This document shows positions 16,543-25,790 of a stretch of 64,000 bases of DNA, in pieces. The number at the start of each line of letters is the position of its first letter. Position 1 is the first letter of the stretch. The stretch covers positions 4,596,527 to 4,660,526 of the forward strand of contig NZ_CP050192.1 in NCBI RefSeq assembly GCF_011694515.1, in the 5' to 3' direction. The translations under genes and the position numbers were made by a program. The stretch comes from Mycobacterium sp. DL592. Lineage in GTDB: Bacteria; Actinomycetota; Actinomycetes; Mycobacteriales; Mycobacteriaceae. The notes beneath the pieces are model-generated. The model saw only the letters and a program-made list of their open reading frames with translations, did not search any database and was not told the DNA's origin.

Positions 16543-17799
16543 GTGCGAGTGACGCACTCACACTCGCATCCGCACATCGGTCCGGCCCCGCTGAGTCCCC
16601 TGGCGGCCAGGATCGTGGCGATCGCCCTGGCCGTGATCGGCCTGGCGGTGGTCATCGGCGCGGTGCTGCTGTGGCCGAGCAACGCCAAAGTCGACATCCC
16701 GCTGCCGTTCCAGAACGCCGCGGGCGGCGCGGTGACCACGGAGGGCGGCCGGGTGGTCTCGACCAGCCTGGCCGACTGCGGAAGTCCGTCAGCGGGTCAG
16801 GTGCTCACCACCACACCGGCTGCGGGCTTACCCGGCAGCGGAAGCTGTGTGCAGAACATCGTCTCGATCGACACCGGCCCCAACCGCGGCGCCACCACCA
16901 TGCTGGAGTTCTCACCGGGACCGGGACAGCCGAACTTGTTGGCCGGGGACAACATTCGTATCTTCCGGCAGGTCGACCAGCAAGGCGCGACCAGCTACGG
17001 CTTCTACGACTACGAGCGCACCTGGCCCCTGATCGCGTTGGCGGCGGTGTTTGCGATCGTCATCGTCGCGGTGGCCCGCTGGCGCGGGTTGCGGGCGATG
17101 ATCGGCATCGTCGTCGCGTTCCTGGTGCTGGTGATCTTCATGCTGCCCGCCCTCCGTGACGGTTCACCGGCGGTGCCGGTGGCGCTGGTGGCCTCGGCGG
17201 CAATTCTCTACACGGCGCTGTACCTGGCACACGGCGTGAGCCTGCGCACCAGCGCGGCACTGCTCGGCACCCTGACAGCAATGTTGCTGTCCGCCCTACT
17301 GTCCTGGGGCGCAATCGAACTCGCACATCTGACCGGGCTGTCCGAAGACCAGAACAACGTGGTGGCCGCATCCATGGGCCACGTGTCGATCAAGGGACTG
17401 CTGCTGGCCGGATTCATCATCGGCTCCCTCGGCGTGCTCAACGACGTCACCATCACCCAAGCCTCCGCCGTGTTCGAACTGGCTCATCTGGGCCACGGGT
17501 CGCGCCGTCAGATCTTCTTGCGCGCCATGCGAATTGGCAGCGACCATATCGCCAGCACGGTCTACACCCTGGTGCTGGCCTATGCCGGTAGCTCGCTGTC
17601 GTTGCTGCTGCTGTTCAGCGTGGCCAACAGGTCACTGGCTGATGTGCTGACCAGTGAGAGCGTGGCCATCGAAATCGCCCGCTCGGCGGTGGGCGGTATC
17701 GCCCTGGCGCTGGCCGTGCCGTTGACCACGGGGATCGCCGCGATTCTGGCCACTCCTGCTCCGCCGGCTCCTGCAGGTCACCGCCACAGCCTGCCCTGA
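16543..17799 (+). CDS. YibE/F-family integral membrane protein
   Basis: A 418-residue protein with a His-rich N-terminus (T-H-S-H-S-H-P-H), one membrane helix near residues 25-45, a small extracytoplasmic domain with two Cys, and then about seven membrane helices. The G-V-L-N-D-V-T-I-T-Q stretch at about 304 and following helices are typical of the YibE/F family. The family is widespread in Firmicutes and Actinobacteria but its function is not established. GTG start, 25 bp after the aminotransferase, so the two may share a transcript. Confidence 0.85.
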   Translation: MRVTHSHSHPHIGPAPLSPLAARIVAIALAVIGLAVVIGAVLLWPSNAKVDIPLPFQNAAGGAVTTEGGRVVSTSLADCGSPSAGQVLTTTPAAGLPGSGSCVQNIVSIDTGPNRGATTMLEFSPGPGQPNLLAGDNIRIFRQVDQQGATSYGFYDYERTWPLIALAAVFAIVIVAVARWRGLRAMIGIVVAFLVLVIFMLPALRDGSPAVPVALVASAAILYTALYLAHGVSLRTSAALLGTLTAMLLSALLSWGAIELAHLTGLSEDQNNVVAASMGHVSIKGLLLAGFIIGSLGVLNDVTITQASAVFELAHLGHGSRRQIFLRAMRIGSDHIASTVYTLVLAYAGSSLSLLLLFSVANRSLADVLTSESVAIEIARSAVGGIALALAVPLTTGIAAILATPAPPAPAGHRHSLP

Positions 17800-17815
17800 G
17801 CCCGGGGTTCACCAC

Positions 17816-18169
17816 TTAGTACTCGACGCGAAAGCCCCCGATGATGGTGATCTCGTTGCCGTCCGGATCGGTGAGCTTCGACAACCGCACACCTTTGTCG
17901 GCGTCGAGCGCACTGCCGGGCTCGAGTCCGCGGCCGCGCAGTTCGGCCAGGTGGGCCTCGAGGTCGCTGACGGCAAAGTTGAGCAGTCCGTTGCCCGCCT
18001 TGTCCGGTTCGCTGAACACCTGCACCCAGGCACCGGGGCGGACCTGCCACTCGACGAGCGTCGGCATGGGGTTGTTGTCGGCCGGTCGGCCGAACAGATC
18101 CGCGTACCACTGGGCGCTCTTGTCGACGTCGCTCACCGGGATCACGGCCAGCACGTGGTCAATCGACAT
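17816..18169 (-). CDS. VOC/glyoxalase-like small protein
   Basis: A 117-residue single-domain protein of the vicinal oxygen chelate fold. It shows the H-V-L-A-V-I-P-V-S-D-V opening strand, S-A-Q-W-Y-A-D-L-F-G helix, and the late L-S-K-L-T-D-P-D-G-N-E-I-T-I motif with its metal-ligand Glu. Members include glyoxalases, dioxygenases and drug-binding proteins; the substrate cannot be told. It has a good AGGAGG site (in complement at 18178-18183). It is convergent with the YibE/F gene and 88 bp downstream of the NTF2-like gene. Confidence 0.85.
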   Translation of the reverse strand: MSIDHVLAVIPVSDVDKSAQWYADLFGRPADNNPMPTLVEWQVRPGAWVQVFSEPDKAGNGLLNFAVSDLEAHLAELRGRGLEPGSALDADKGVRLSKLTDPDGNEITIIGGFRVEY

Positions 18170-18257
18170 GGGACATACCTCCTATCGGTCTCGGAAGTAC
18201 TGGCCCTGTCAGCGGGGCGAAGTCATCGCCGAGTCGAGCCGGGCACCGGCCCGCCCG

Positions 18258-18632
18258 TCAGACCTGGAGGTCTTCGTCTGTCAGTTCGGTGGCCTCCAGC
18301 GCGGCGGCCAGGGTGTCGTGACGGAACACCGAGGTGACGTGGTCGTGCACCACGCGGAACGCCGATGCGGCGGTGCTTGTCTCGGCGGGGTCGGTTTTCG
18401 AGGTCAGTTGCTCTTCGACGACGACGACGCCGTCGTGGTAGTAGATCTGGCCGACTTCGATGGCCGCGTCGGTGCGTTGCGCCCACGCCCGGAGCGCGGC
18501 ATGGCCCTGGGCAGCGCCGGTGGCGTCGCCGATCTCGATGTCGTCGCTGGACAGCGACACCAGGGTGTCGAGGTCCGAGGAGTTCAGTGCGTCATGCCAG
18601 GCGAGAACGGTGGCGATCTCCGAAGTGCTCAT
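18258..18632 (-). CDS. NTF2/SnoaL-like small protein
   Basis: A 124-residue single-domain protein. M-S-T-S-E-I-A-T-V-L-A-W-H-D-A-L-N-S is the opening helix, followed by D-D-I-E-I-G-D and the curved-sheet pattern of the SnoaL/NTF2 fold (H-A-A-L-R-A-W, V-G-Q-I-Y-Y-H-D-G-V-V-V-V-E-E). Such proteins are ligand-binding or small isomerase/hydrolase enzymes; no specific substrate is indicated. It starts 19 bp after the stop of the mycothiol-isomerase-family gene and is likely co-transcribed with it. Confidence 0.8.
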   Translation of the reverse strand: MSTSEIATVLAWHDALNSSDLDTLVSLSSDDIEIGDATGAAQGHAALRAWAQRTDAAIEVGQIYYHDGVVVVEEQLTSKTDPAETSTAASAFRVVHDHVTSVFRHDTLAAALEATELTDEDLQV

Positions 18633-18651
18633 GAGCGCCCAAGTTACCGGC

Positions 18652-19416
18652 TCAGAACGGCGTGCGTGCCAACCAGGTGTCCCAGAGGTGCGGATCACCG
18701 AACATCTCGATGTCCAGGTCGGCGACCGCGCCGCGGCGCACGATGGCCAGCAGCAGGTCCCGCGCCGGGCCGCGCAGCGCCGTGGTGGCCTTGCCGTGCT
18801 CGTGGTCGACGGCGATCCCGTCCGGGCGGCCCAGGATGGTCCACTCCCCGACTTCGCCCAGTCCGGGGTCGGTGGCGTGCAGGTGCAGCGACTGCCCGTC
18901 GAACAGCGGCCGGTCGCCCCAGCCCGGGCCCTCCTGGTCGGCGCGGACCACCACCCGCTCGAGGTATTCGCTGATGCCGTCGGCGGCCAGTGCCGGGGCG
19001 AGGTAGTAACCGGCTCCCAACGCCAGGGCGGCGTCGGCGCGGTGCACGGCGGTTTCATGCAGCCGACGCCGAAGCCACCACTTCGCCGGTCGGGGTCCCA
19101 GGAAGGTCCATACCAGGGTGTCCGCGCCGGTCTCGGCGACCGCCTGCAGGAGGAGCTGCGGTCCCTGGTGCAGCCACGCCAGCTCGGCGTCCCGGCCTTC
19201 GGGTGGCTTTCCATTGGCGACCGTGCGCGGGTCGATGACGTCCATCGCCTGTTCGGCCACGATCTGGGCGCTCCAGCGATCACCGCGCCCGACATGGCGC
19301 ATGAGTTGGCCCAGCGTCCAGTCCGGGCAGGTCGGCACCGTGGTCGACAGGTCTGCTTCGCAGACGAGCTCGGTGAAGGCCGCGTTCTCCGTAATCAGCT
19401 CATCGGCAATGTGCAT
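18652..19416 (-). CDS. Maleylpyruvate isomerase/DinB-family protein (probably mycothiol-linked)
   Basis: A 254-residue protein. The N-terminal helical bundle has V-P-T-C-P-D-W-T-L-G-Q-L-M-R-H-V-G at about 27-43, the signature of the mycothiol-dependent maleylpyruvate isomerase N-terminal domain, with the metal-site His. The E-T-A-V-H-R-A-D-A motif at about 127 gives the other two metal ligands (H and D). The C-terminal part matches the small MDMPI C domain. The family uses mycothiol or binds metal for thiol-transfer and isomerisation; the actual substrate here is unknown. It precedes the NTF2-like gene by 19 bp. Confidence 0.85.
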   Translation of the reverse strand: MHIADELITENAAFTELVCEADLSTTVPTCPDWTLGQLMRHVGRGDRWSAQIVAEQAMDVIDPRTVANGKPPEGRDAELAWLHQGPQLLLQAVAETGADTLVWTFLGPRPAKWWLRRRLHETAVHRADAALALGAGYYLAPALAADGISEYLERVVVRADQEGPGWGDRPLFDGQSLHLHATDPGLGEVGEWTILGRPDGIAVDHEHGKATTALRGPARDLLLAIVRRGAVADLDIEMFGDPHLWDTWLARTPF

Positions 19417-19430
19417 ACCCGCAACCTACG

Positions 19431-21773
19431 TCAGAAGTGTGCGTTCGAGTTCTCGGCGGCCGAACGATCGGCGACGGGCGCCTGCAGCAGGCGCAGAAGC
19501 TCCGCTGGGGTCACCGGGGGGCTGAAATGGAAACCCTGGACCACATCACAGCCCAGTGCGGCAACGCGGGCCGCGGACTCGGCGTCCTCGACGCCTTCAG
19601 CGACGGTGACGAGGCCCAATTCGTGGGCGAGGTCGACGACGTGTCGCACCACAGTGCTGACCCGAATGTCCTCGGCGACGGAAGCCACCAGCTTGCGATC
19701 CAGCTTCACTTCGTCGACGGGCAGCTCGCACAGATAGGACAAGGTGGAGTAGCCACTTCCGAAGTCGTCGATCGCAATGCGTATTCCGTTGCGGCGCAGC
19801 TCATCTAAAACCTGCTGCGTCTTCTCCATGTTGCCCAGCAGGAGGTCTTCGGTGATCTCCAGGCTCAGTACCGCCGGGCTCAGACGCCGGTCGTCCAGTG
19901 CGCGGGCGATCCGGGCGGGCAGGTGCGGATCAGCGAACAGCGGCGCCGAGACGTTGACCGCCACCGGGAGACCCGCCGCGACGCGATGGAAGTGCCGCGC
20001 ATCGTCGAGGGCCATGTTGATCACCAGATCGGTGATGGATCCCATCAGCCCATGCCGCCGGACCATGGGCAGGAATTGGTCGGGACCCAGCAGCCCGCGC
20101 TCGGGGTGCGGCCAGCGCACCAGGGCTTCGACTCCCACGATCTGCAGGGTGCGCACGTCGAACTTGGGCTGGTAGAGCAATGTGAGTTCGAATTGGTCGA
20201 TGGCTTGGCGAAGTTCGGCCAGCAACGGTGTGCCGCCTTGGTCGGCGGCGGAGGACATCGCGCCCAGCCGGGTGAACAAACCGTCATCGGCGTGCGCGTC
20301 AACCGGCATGTCGGGTGCGAACAGCTGGACCGCGGCCGCCCGCGACTTCTTGGCCGAGTACATCGCCACATCTGCCCGTTTGAGCAGTTCCTCGGCCGTC
20401 AGTGCGGGGTGGTCGATGTCGGCGACCGCCAAGCCGACGCTGGGGCGGATGAACACCTCGCGGCCGTCGATGACGAAAGGTTTGTCGAACGACTCCACGA
20501 CCCGGCGGGCGACGTGGTCGGCGTAGGTGGCGTCGCCTTCGACCAACACCACGAACTCGTCGCCGCCGAGTCGGGCCACTGTGTCGCTGTTACGCACGCA
20601 GCCCAGCACTCGTTCACCGACCCGGTTGAGCAACTCGTCGCCGGCTGGATGTCCCATCGCATCGTTGACGAGCTTGAAGTCGTTGAGGTCCAACGCGATC
20701 AGACTGACCGAGGTGTTCTCGCGTGCGCGCTGCTGCATCGCGTGGTTGAGTCGCTCGGAGAACATCGAGCGGTTACCGAGCCCGGTCAGCGGATCGCGCA
20801 GCGCCTGCTCCGCCACCACCTTCAGCAGCCGACGATTGTCGCTGACGGCGAGGAACTGCCTGGCCAGGACTGTGACCACCACCAGCGCCCCGACTATTTC
20901 GACCAACGGCGTCTGGAACATTTGGGGTGGCTCCGCCGCAGCGACGACGCCGGCCAGCAACAGCGGTGCGTAGGGGAACCAGATCGACGCCCATCCTGGA
21001 AGGGACAGCGCACCGTTCCTCTGGTGGGGCGCATCCCGGCTTGCGACAGCCGCCACCATGATGAACAGCAGTCCGGCGACCCAACCGATGTCGATCACAT
21101 TCCCAGTGGTGTATTCAGCCTTGGCGGAGAGGTAGGCAAACGCACTGTCCGACAGCGCAATACATGCCATTGCTGCGGTCAGCAGGCTGAGCACCAGGCG
21201 CTGCTCGGGTGCCGCCCGGACTGCCGCGATTGCGGCGATGGTCAGGATGACCACGTCCGATATCGGATAGGCCAGCGAGATGACCAACGCAAGCGTGCTG
21301 TCACCGCCCGCCTGATAGAGCGGGTTGAGGATCGTGACCCAGCTGGCGAGGAACAGGGAGCCCGCCACGATCAGACCGTCGAGGAGCATGCGGCCGCGGA
21401 ACCGGGCGCTGTCGTCGGCGGGGAACAACAGCAGCGCCACGCAGAACGCGACGGGCATCACGAGATATGCCACATCGGCCAGCGACGGGAACGGAACCTC
21501 GTCGACAGCGAGTTCGTAGTAGGTCCACAGGATGTCGCCGAGAGCCCAGCCAAGTAGCCCGACCGCCATCGCGATCCACGCCACCCGGAGCCGGCCGTGG
21601 GCCGCCTTGGCTGCCATCGCGGCAAGACCTACCGAGGGGACAGTCAAAAAGATGAAGACGACGTCGTCGACGGTTTTCAGCGTCAAGCCCTGGGATAGCC
21701 CACCGACGATCCACGCGACGAAGGTGAGGAATACGACCACCGCGGCGGTGGCAGCATGCGCCGTCCTGACCAA
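19431..21773 (-). CDS. Membrane GGDEF-EAL protein, c-di-GMP cyclase/phosphodiesterase
   Basis: A 780-residue protein. Residues 1-310 hold about eight to ten membrane helices forming an integral sensor domain. The GGDEF domain carries intact G-G-D-E-F at about 403 and an R-N-S-D inhibitory site five residues upstream. The EAL domain has intact E-A-L-V-R-W at about 548, D-D-F-G-S-G-Y-S at about 670 and E-G-V-E at about 747, so both synthesis and breakdown of c-di-GMP are possible. The start used is a TTG at 21773; the exact N-terminus is uncertain. It stands apart from udgA by 115 bp and is followed by the mycothiol-isomerase-type gene 14 bp later. Confidence 0.9.
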   Translation of the reverse strand: MVRTAHAATAAVVVFLTFVAWIVGGLSQGLTLKTVDDVVFIFLTVPSVGLAAMAAKAAHGRLRVAWIAMAVGLLGWALGDILWTYYELAVDEVPFPSLADVAYLVMPVAFCVALLLFPADDSARFRGRMLLDGLIVAGSLFLASWVTILNPLYQAGGDSTLALVISLAYPISDVVILTIAAIAAVRAAPEQRLVLSLLTAAMACIALSDSAFAYLSAKAEYTTGNVIDIGWVAGLLFIMVAAVASRDAPHQRNGALSLPGWASIWFPYAPLLLAGVVAAAEPPQMFQTPLVEIVGALVVVTVLARQFLAVSDNRRLLKVVAEQALRDPLTGLGNRSMFSERLNHAMQQRARENTSVSLIALDLNDFKLVNDAMGHPAGDELLNRVGERVLGCVRNSDTVARLGGDEFVVLVEGDATYADHVARRVVESFDKPFVIDGREVFIRPSVGLAVADIDHPALTAEELLKRADVAMYSAKKSRAAAVQLFAPDMPVDAHADDGLFTRLGAMSSAADQGGTPLLAELRQAIDQFELTLLYQPKFDVRTLQIVGVEALVRWPHPERGLLGPDQFLPMVRRHGLMGSITDLVINMALDDARHFHRVAAGLPVAVNVSAPLFADPHLPARIARALDDRRLSPAVLSLEITEDLLLGNMEKTQQVLDELRRNGIRIAIDDFGSGYSTLSYLCELPVDEVKLDRKLVASVAEDIRVSTVVRHVVDLAHELGLVTVAEGVEDAESAARVAALGCDVVQGFHFSPPVTPAELLRLLQAPVADRSAAENSNAHF

Positions 21774-21888
21774 GCCACACCCCCAACGTCCGCCTGGTCG
21801 GGCGGCGCGCGATCACCGGCCAGAAATTGACACGGCAGGTGAATTGTAGAGAACCGCACACCCGGATGTGGCCGGGTACGCAGGTTGT

Positions 21889-23214
21889 TTACGCGGGTGG
21901 TCGACCCAGCGCATAGACCTTCCAGCCGGCATCGGCCCAGCGCCCGCTGTCGAGACAGTTGCGACCGTCGACGACGACCCTGGCCCGCACCGTCGTGGCG
22001 AGGGCCTGCGGCTCGAGGTCGAGGAACTCCTGCCACTCGGTCAGCACCAGCACCGCGTCGGCGCGATCGCAGGCCTCCAGCGCCGACGTCGAGTAGTTCA
22101 GCGTCGGAAACAGCCGCTGCGAGTTCTCCATCGCCTTGGGGTCGTAGACGTTGACCGTGGCACCGTTGAGTTGGAGCATGCCGGCCACGTTCAGCGCCGG
22201 AGAGTCGCGCACGTCGTCGGATTCGGGCTTGAACGCCGCACCCAGGACTGCGATGTTGGCGCCCAGCAACGACCCGCCGCAGGCGGTGGTGGTCAGCTCC
22301 ACCATGCGGGTGCGGCGGCGCATGTTGATGCTGTCGACCTCGCGCAGGAACGTCAGGGCATGGTTGGCGCCCAGTTCGCCGGCGCGGGCCATGAACGCGC
22401 GGATGTCTTTCGGCAGGCACCCGCCGCCGAAGCCCAGGCCCGCGTTGAGGAATCGGCGGCCGATGCGCGGGTCGTAGCCGAGCGCGTCGGCCAGCACCCG
22501 CACGTCGGCGCCGGCGGCCTCACAGACCTCCGAGATCGCGTTGATGAAGGAGATCTTGGTGGCCAGAAACGCATTCGCCGACACCTTCACCAATTCGGCG
22601 GTCTGCAGGTCGGTGAGCAGGAACGGCACGTCCTCGGCGAGAAGCGGAGCGTACAGTTCGCGCAGCGCAGCCTCGGCACGCTGCGAATCCTGTTGCACTC
22701 CAACGACAATCCGGTCGGGATGCAGGGTGTCGTGTACGGCGAATCCTTCGCGCAGGAACTCCGGGTTCCACGCGATCTCGACGTCCAAGCCGTCGCGGGT
22801 CAACGATTGCGCGCGACGCACCAGATCGGCGGCGGTACCCACGGGCACAGTGGATTTGCCCACGATCACCGAGGGCCGGGTCAGCCGGGGCACCAACTCG
22901 TCGATCACCGCGTTGACGTGGCGCAGATCCGCGCCGTATTCGCCCTTCTTCTGGGGCGTTCCGACGCCGAGGAAGTGCACGTCGGCGAAATCGGCCGCCA
23001 GCTCGTAGTCGGTGGTGAACTGCAGACGTCCAGCAGAGAGGTTGTCCCGTAATACTTTTGCCAGGCCCGGTTCGTAGAACGGGATGTCACCGGCGGAGAG
23101 CTTCGCGATCTTGCCGGGGTCGATGTCGACACCGACGACCTCGTGTCCCAGTGCGGCCATGCCGGCGGCGTGCGTCGCCCCCAGGTAGCCCGTGCCAAAC
23201 ACTGTGCATCGCAT
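21889..23214 (-). CDS. udgA: UDP-glucose 6-dehydrogenase
   Basis: A 441-residue UDP-glucose/GDP-mannose dehydrogenase that oxidises UDP-glucose twice to UDP-glucuronate. The NAD-binding motif is G-T-G-Y-L-G-A-T-H-A at residues 7-16, followed by the central helix with the F-G-G-G-C-L-P-K-D motif (catalytic Cys at about 262) and the C-terminal UDP-binding domain (A-F-K-P-E-S-D-D-V-R-D-S-P). Size and neighbours match Rv0322. ATG start at 23214. In M. tuberculosis it is next to dcd; here a large DUF7159-like gene separates the two. Confidence 0.95.
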   Translation of the reverse strand: MRCTVFGTGYLGATHAAGMAALGHEVVGVDIDPGKIAKLSAGDIPFYEPGLAKVLRDNLSAGRLQFTTDYELAADFADVHFLGVGTPQKKGEYGADLRHVNAVIDELVPRLTRPSVIVGKSTVPVGTAADLVRRAQSLTRDGLDVEIAWNPEFLREGFAVHDTLHPDRIVVGVQQDSQRAEAALRELYAPLLAEDVPFLLTDLQTAELVKVSANAFLATKISFINAISEVCEAAGADVRVLADALGYDPRIGRRFLNAGLGFGGGCLPKDIRAFMARAGELGANHALTFLREVDSINMRRRTRMVELTTTACGGSLLGANIAVLGAAFKPESDDVRDSPALNVAGMLQLNGATVNVYDPKAMENSQRLFPTLNYSTSALEACDRADAVLVLTEWQEFLDLEPQALATTVRARVVVDGRNCLDSGRWADAGWKVYALGRPPA

Positions 23215-23293
23215 ACTGCCTGAATAGGCTGCGGCGATGAGCTAACTGCATCGCGACACCAGCCGTGAGGCTAACGCCTGGTGAACTCGGGCC

Positions 23294-25027
23294 TCACTGG
23301 CCGAAGTTGGGCCACAGTGGCCACATCGGGTTCTGCGAGTTGCCGCCGCCGGAGCCGCGGCCGCTGCTGCCGTGTGAACCGCCACCAGAGTCCGAACCGG
23401 AGCTGCCTGAGCCACCGGAGCCGGAACCGCCAGCACCTGAACCGTAGCCACCCGAGCCCGCGGCCGGGGCGGGCGCCTCAGCGGTGGGCGGGCTGTAGGT
23501 AGGCGCCGGGGTGTAGGTCGGCAGCGGCGTATACGTGGGCGGCTGCGTGTAGGTCGGGGTGGGCGTATAGGTCGGCGTCGGGGTGTACGTCGGCGTCGGC
23601 GTGTAGGTCGGCGCCGGGGTGTAGGGGTTCTGCGGGTATTGGGGGTACTGCGGAGCTCGTGGCCGCAGGAACGGCGGCAGGATCGGCGGCAGCACCACGA
23701 CGGGCGGGGCGATGACCGGCGCCTGGATCACCGGTGCGGGAGCCTCGACGACCGGCGCGGGCGCTGGAGCTGCCGGGGCAGGCGCGGGTGCTTCCGGAGC
23801 CGGTGCCGGAGCGGCAGGCTCGGGAGCGGGGGCTTTCGGCGCGGGGGTGACGAACACCGTCCGCGGCGCCTGCTGCACCACCTGAACCGGTTCCTGGATG
23901 GTCTCGGCGGCCGACGGCGGGGCCGATGCGGGCGGCTGGGCTTCGGGGGCGGCCGAGACGGGCGCCTGGCTGCTCGGGACGATCACGCTCTCCCCGGGGT
24001 TGGGACGCTGGTCCACGGTGGGGCGGATGCTGACCGCCAGGGAGATCACCAGCGCGACGACGCCGACCACGAAGACAGAGGTGAGTGCGCTGCCGACCAG
24101 CAGGAAGGGCTTACGGCCGGGTTCTTCTGCGATGTCCTCGATCTCGTCGAGGTCGGCGGGCACCGCGTCATAGCCGAGGTCATCGAGGTCGCCGTCGGGT
24201 ACCTCGCTGTAGCCCAGCGGCGCCATGTATCCGGCGGCGGCCATTTGGGTGGCCCCGGCGGACATCTCGGTGTCGGCTCCTGCGGAGTACGCGGCTCCGG
24301 CGGTGGTGCCGTCGCGGTCGGGGGCATAGGCCAGGCCGACGGTCGAGGCCTCATAGCGGGGGGCTGCCGCCGAGGCCAGCGCGGCGCCGCGGGCCAGCGC
24401 CAGGTCAGCTTCGTCGGGGGCGTGCACGGGCAGTGTGGTCCCGAGGGCGATCTGGGCCTTGACTGCGGCGACGTCGACTCCCGAACCGACCATGAACAGG
24501 CCCTGCGGGGGCTCGGCGACCGATTCCAGACCGGTGACCATGCGGGCCAGCTCGGCCACCGCATCGGGGGCGTGCAGGCTCTGGCTTTCGACCTTGACGA
24601 TGGCTCCGGTGGCGGTCTCGACCACGGACAGGGTCGCGGTGTCGCGCTCGAGGAACATCAGGGCGGTTCGCTCGTAGCCGACGGCCTGGCCGACCGCCTG
24701 TGCCAGCGCCCCGGCGGCATGCAGCTCCGAGATCAGCAGGACGTCGTCGATCTTGCGGGCCGTGAGGGCTTCGCGCAGTTCGGCGGCACCGAGGTAGTCG
24801 GTCCATGTGACGCCGGTGGCGATCAGCCGGTGGCCGCCCTCCTGCGCGCTCTCCCGGGTGCCGAGGATCGCTGCTATCACCTGTTCGGCCGCAGTGGTTG
24901 CCGTGCCGTCGTCTGTGGCGATGTCGAAGGTGTCGTGGTCGACGGTCGCACCGTCGCCCTTCTCGCCTTCGACCAGCACCATGCGGACCGTTGTTGGTGT
25001 CATCGACACACCAAGCACGATGTCCAC
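23294..25027 (-). CDS. DUF7159-like membrane protein with P-T-Y-T-P repeats
   Basis: A 577-residue mycobacterial protein. Residues 1-225 form a globular domain beginning M-D-I-V-L-G-V-S-M-T-P-T-T-V, which has an actin/Hsp70-like look (ribonuclease H-fold start, V-G-S-G-V-D at about 182); I recall the family name DUF7159. A membrane helix lies at about 316-340. The outer part is Pro/Ala-rich, then eight or nine P-T-Y-T-P units (roughly 475-525) and a Gly/Ser tail ending N-P-M-W-P-L-W-P-N-F-G-Q. GTG start. It lies between udgA and dcd, which are adjacent in M. tuberculosis as I recall. The function is unknown; a wall-reaching membrane protein is inferred. Confidence 0.85.
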   Translation of the reverse strand: MDIVLGVSMTPTTVRMVLVEGEKGDGATVDHDTFDIATDDGTATTAAEQVIAAILGTRESAQEGGHRLIATGVTWTDYLGAAELREALTARKIDDVLLISELHAAGALAQAVGQAVGYERTALMFLERDTATLSVVETATGAIVKVESQSLHAPDAVAELARMVTGLESVAEPPQGLFMVGSGVDVAAVKAQIALGTTLPVHAPDEADLALARGAALASAAAPRYEASTVGLAYAPDRDGTTAGAAYSAGADTEMSAGATQMAAAGYMAPLGYSEVPDGDLDDLGYDAVPADLDEIEDIAEEPGRKPFLLVGSALTSVFVVGVVALVISLAVSIRPTVDQRPNPGESVIVPSSQAPVSAAPEAQPPASAPPSAAETIQEPVQVVQQAPRTVFVTPAPKAPAPEPAAPAPAPEAPAPAPAAPAPAPVVEAPAPVIQAPVIAPPVVVLPPILPPFLRPRAPQYPQYPQNPYTPAPTYTPTPTYTPTPTYTPTPTYTQPPTYTPLPTYTPAPTYSPPTAEAPAPAAGSGGYGSGAGGSGSGGSGSSGSDSGGGSHGSSGRGSGGGNSQNPMWPLWPNFGQ

Positions 25028-25183
25028 GAACCCTCCAAGGTAGTTTGCTAGCTGGTTCCCGACCCGCTACCGCGCTTCCCCGGCGTAAGCCGGTCGACCT
25101 AAAGTTTCATCGCCGCAGATAGGGGCGGTGTTACAGCCAATCGGCTTAGCTGGCGAGGCGCAGCTGACCCTGGAGTTCCGAGG

Positions 25184-25765
25184 TTACTCGCCCCGCGGCG
25201 ACTGGATGAAGTTCTGATACGAGCGCGACGGTGTGGGACCGCGTTGGCCCTGGTACTTCGAGCCGACGCTGGCGCTGCCGTAGGGATGTTCGGCGGGGCT
25301 GGTCAGCCGCAGCAGGCACAGCTGGCCGATTTTCATCCCCGGCCAGAGGGTGATCGGCAGGTTGGCGACGTTGGACAGCTCCAGGGTGATGTGCCCGGAG
25401 AAGCCTGGGTCGATGAACCCTGCGGTGGAGTGTGTGAGCAGGCCCAGCCGGCCCAGCGAGGACTTGCCTTCCAGGCGGCCGGCGAGGTCGTCGGGCAGGG
25501 TGCAGCACTCCAGGGTGGAGCCGAGGACGAATTCGCCGGGGTGCAGCACGAACGGCTCGCCCTCGGCAGGCTCAACGAGGCTGGTGAGCTCGTCTTGCTG
25601 CTTGGCCGGGTCGATGTGGGTGTAGCGGGTGTTGTTGAAGACCCGGAACAGGTTGTCGAGCCGGACGTCGACGCTCGACGGCTGCACGAGGGTGTCGTCG
25701 AACGGGTCAATGCCGAGTCGCCCGTCGGAGATGGCGGCGCGGATGTCACGATCTGAGAGCAGCAC
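25184..25765 (-). CDS. dcd: dCTP deaminase
   Basis: A 193-residue trimeric nucleotide deaminase, nearly identical in pattern to Rv0321 (dUMP-forming dCTP deaminase in M. tuberculosis). Visible are [22 protein letters not shown] with the catalytic region, [17 protein letters not shown] with the active-site Glu, and the C-terminal [12 protein letters not shown] lid. It feeds dTTP synthesis. The GTG start at 25765 gives the family start V/M-L-L-S-D-R-D. The C-terminus is slightly longer than the remembered 190. It diverges from the lipoprotein gene, 25 bp apart. Confidence 0.96.
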   Translation of the reverse strand: MLLSDRDIRAAISDGRLGIDPFDDTLVQPSSVDVRLDNLFRVFNNTRYTHIDPAKQQDELTSLVEPAEGEPFVLHPGEFVLGSTLECCTLPDDLAGRLEGKSSLGRLGLLTHSTAGFIDPGFSGHITLELSNVANLPITLWPGMKIGQLCLLRLTSPAEHPYGSASVGSKYQGQRGPTPSRSYQNFIQSPRGE

Positions 25766-25790
25766 GCGACGAGCGTAACGGGGTGGTGGG

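Noticed and set aside
23510..23640. CRISPR-like regular repeats
   Set aside because: The repeats encode P-T-Y-T-P units in frame within a long gene and lack spacers of unrelated sequence.
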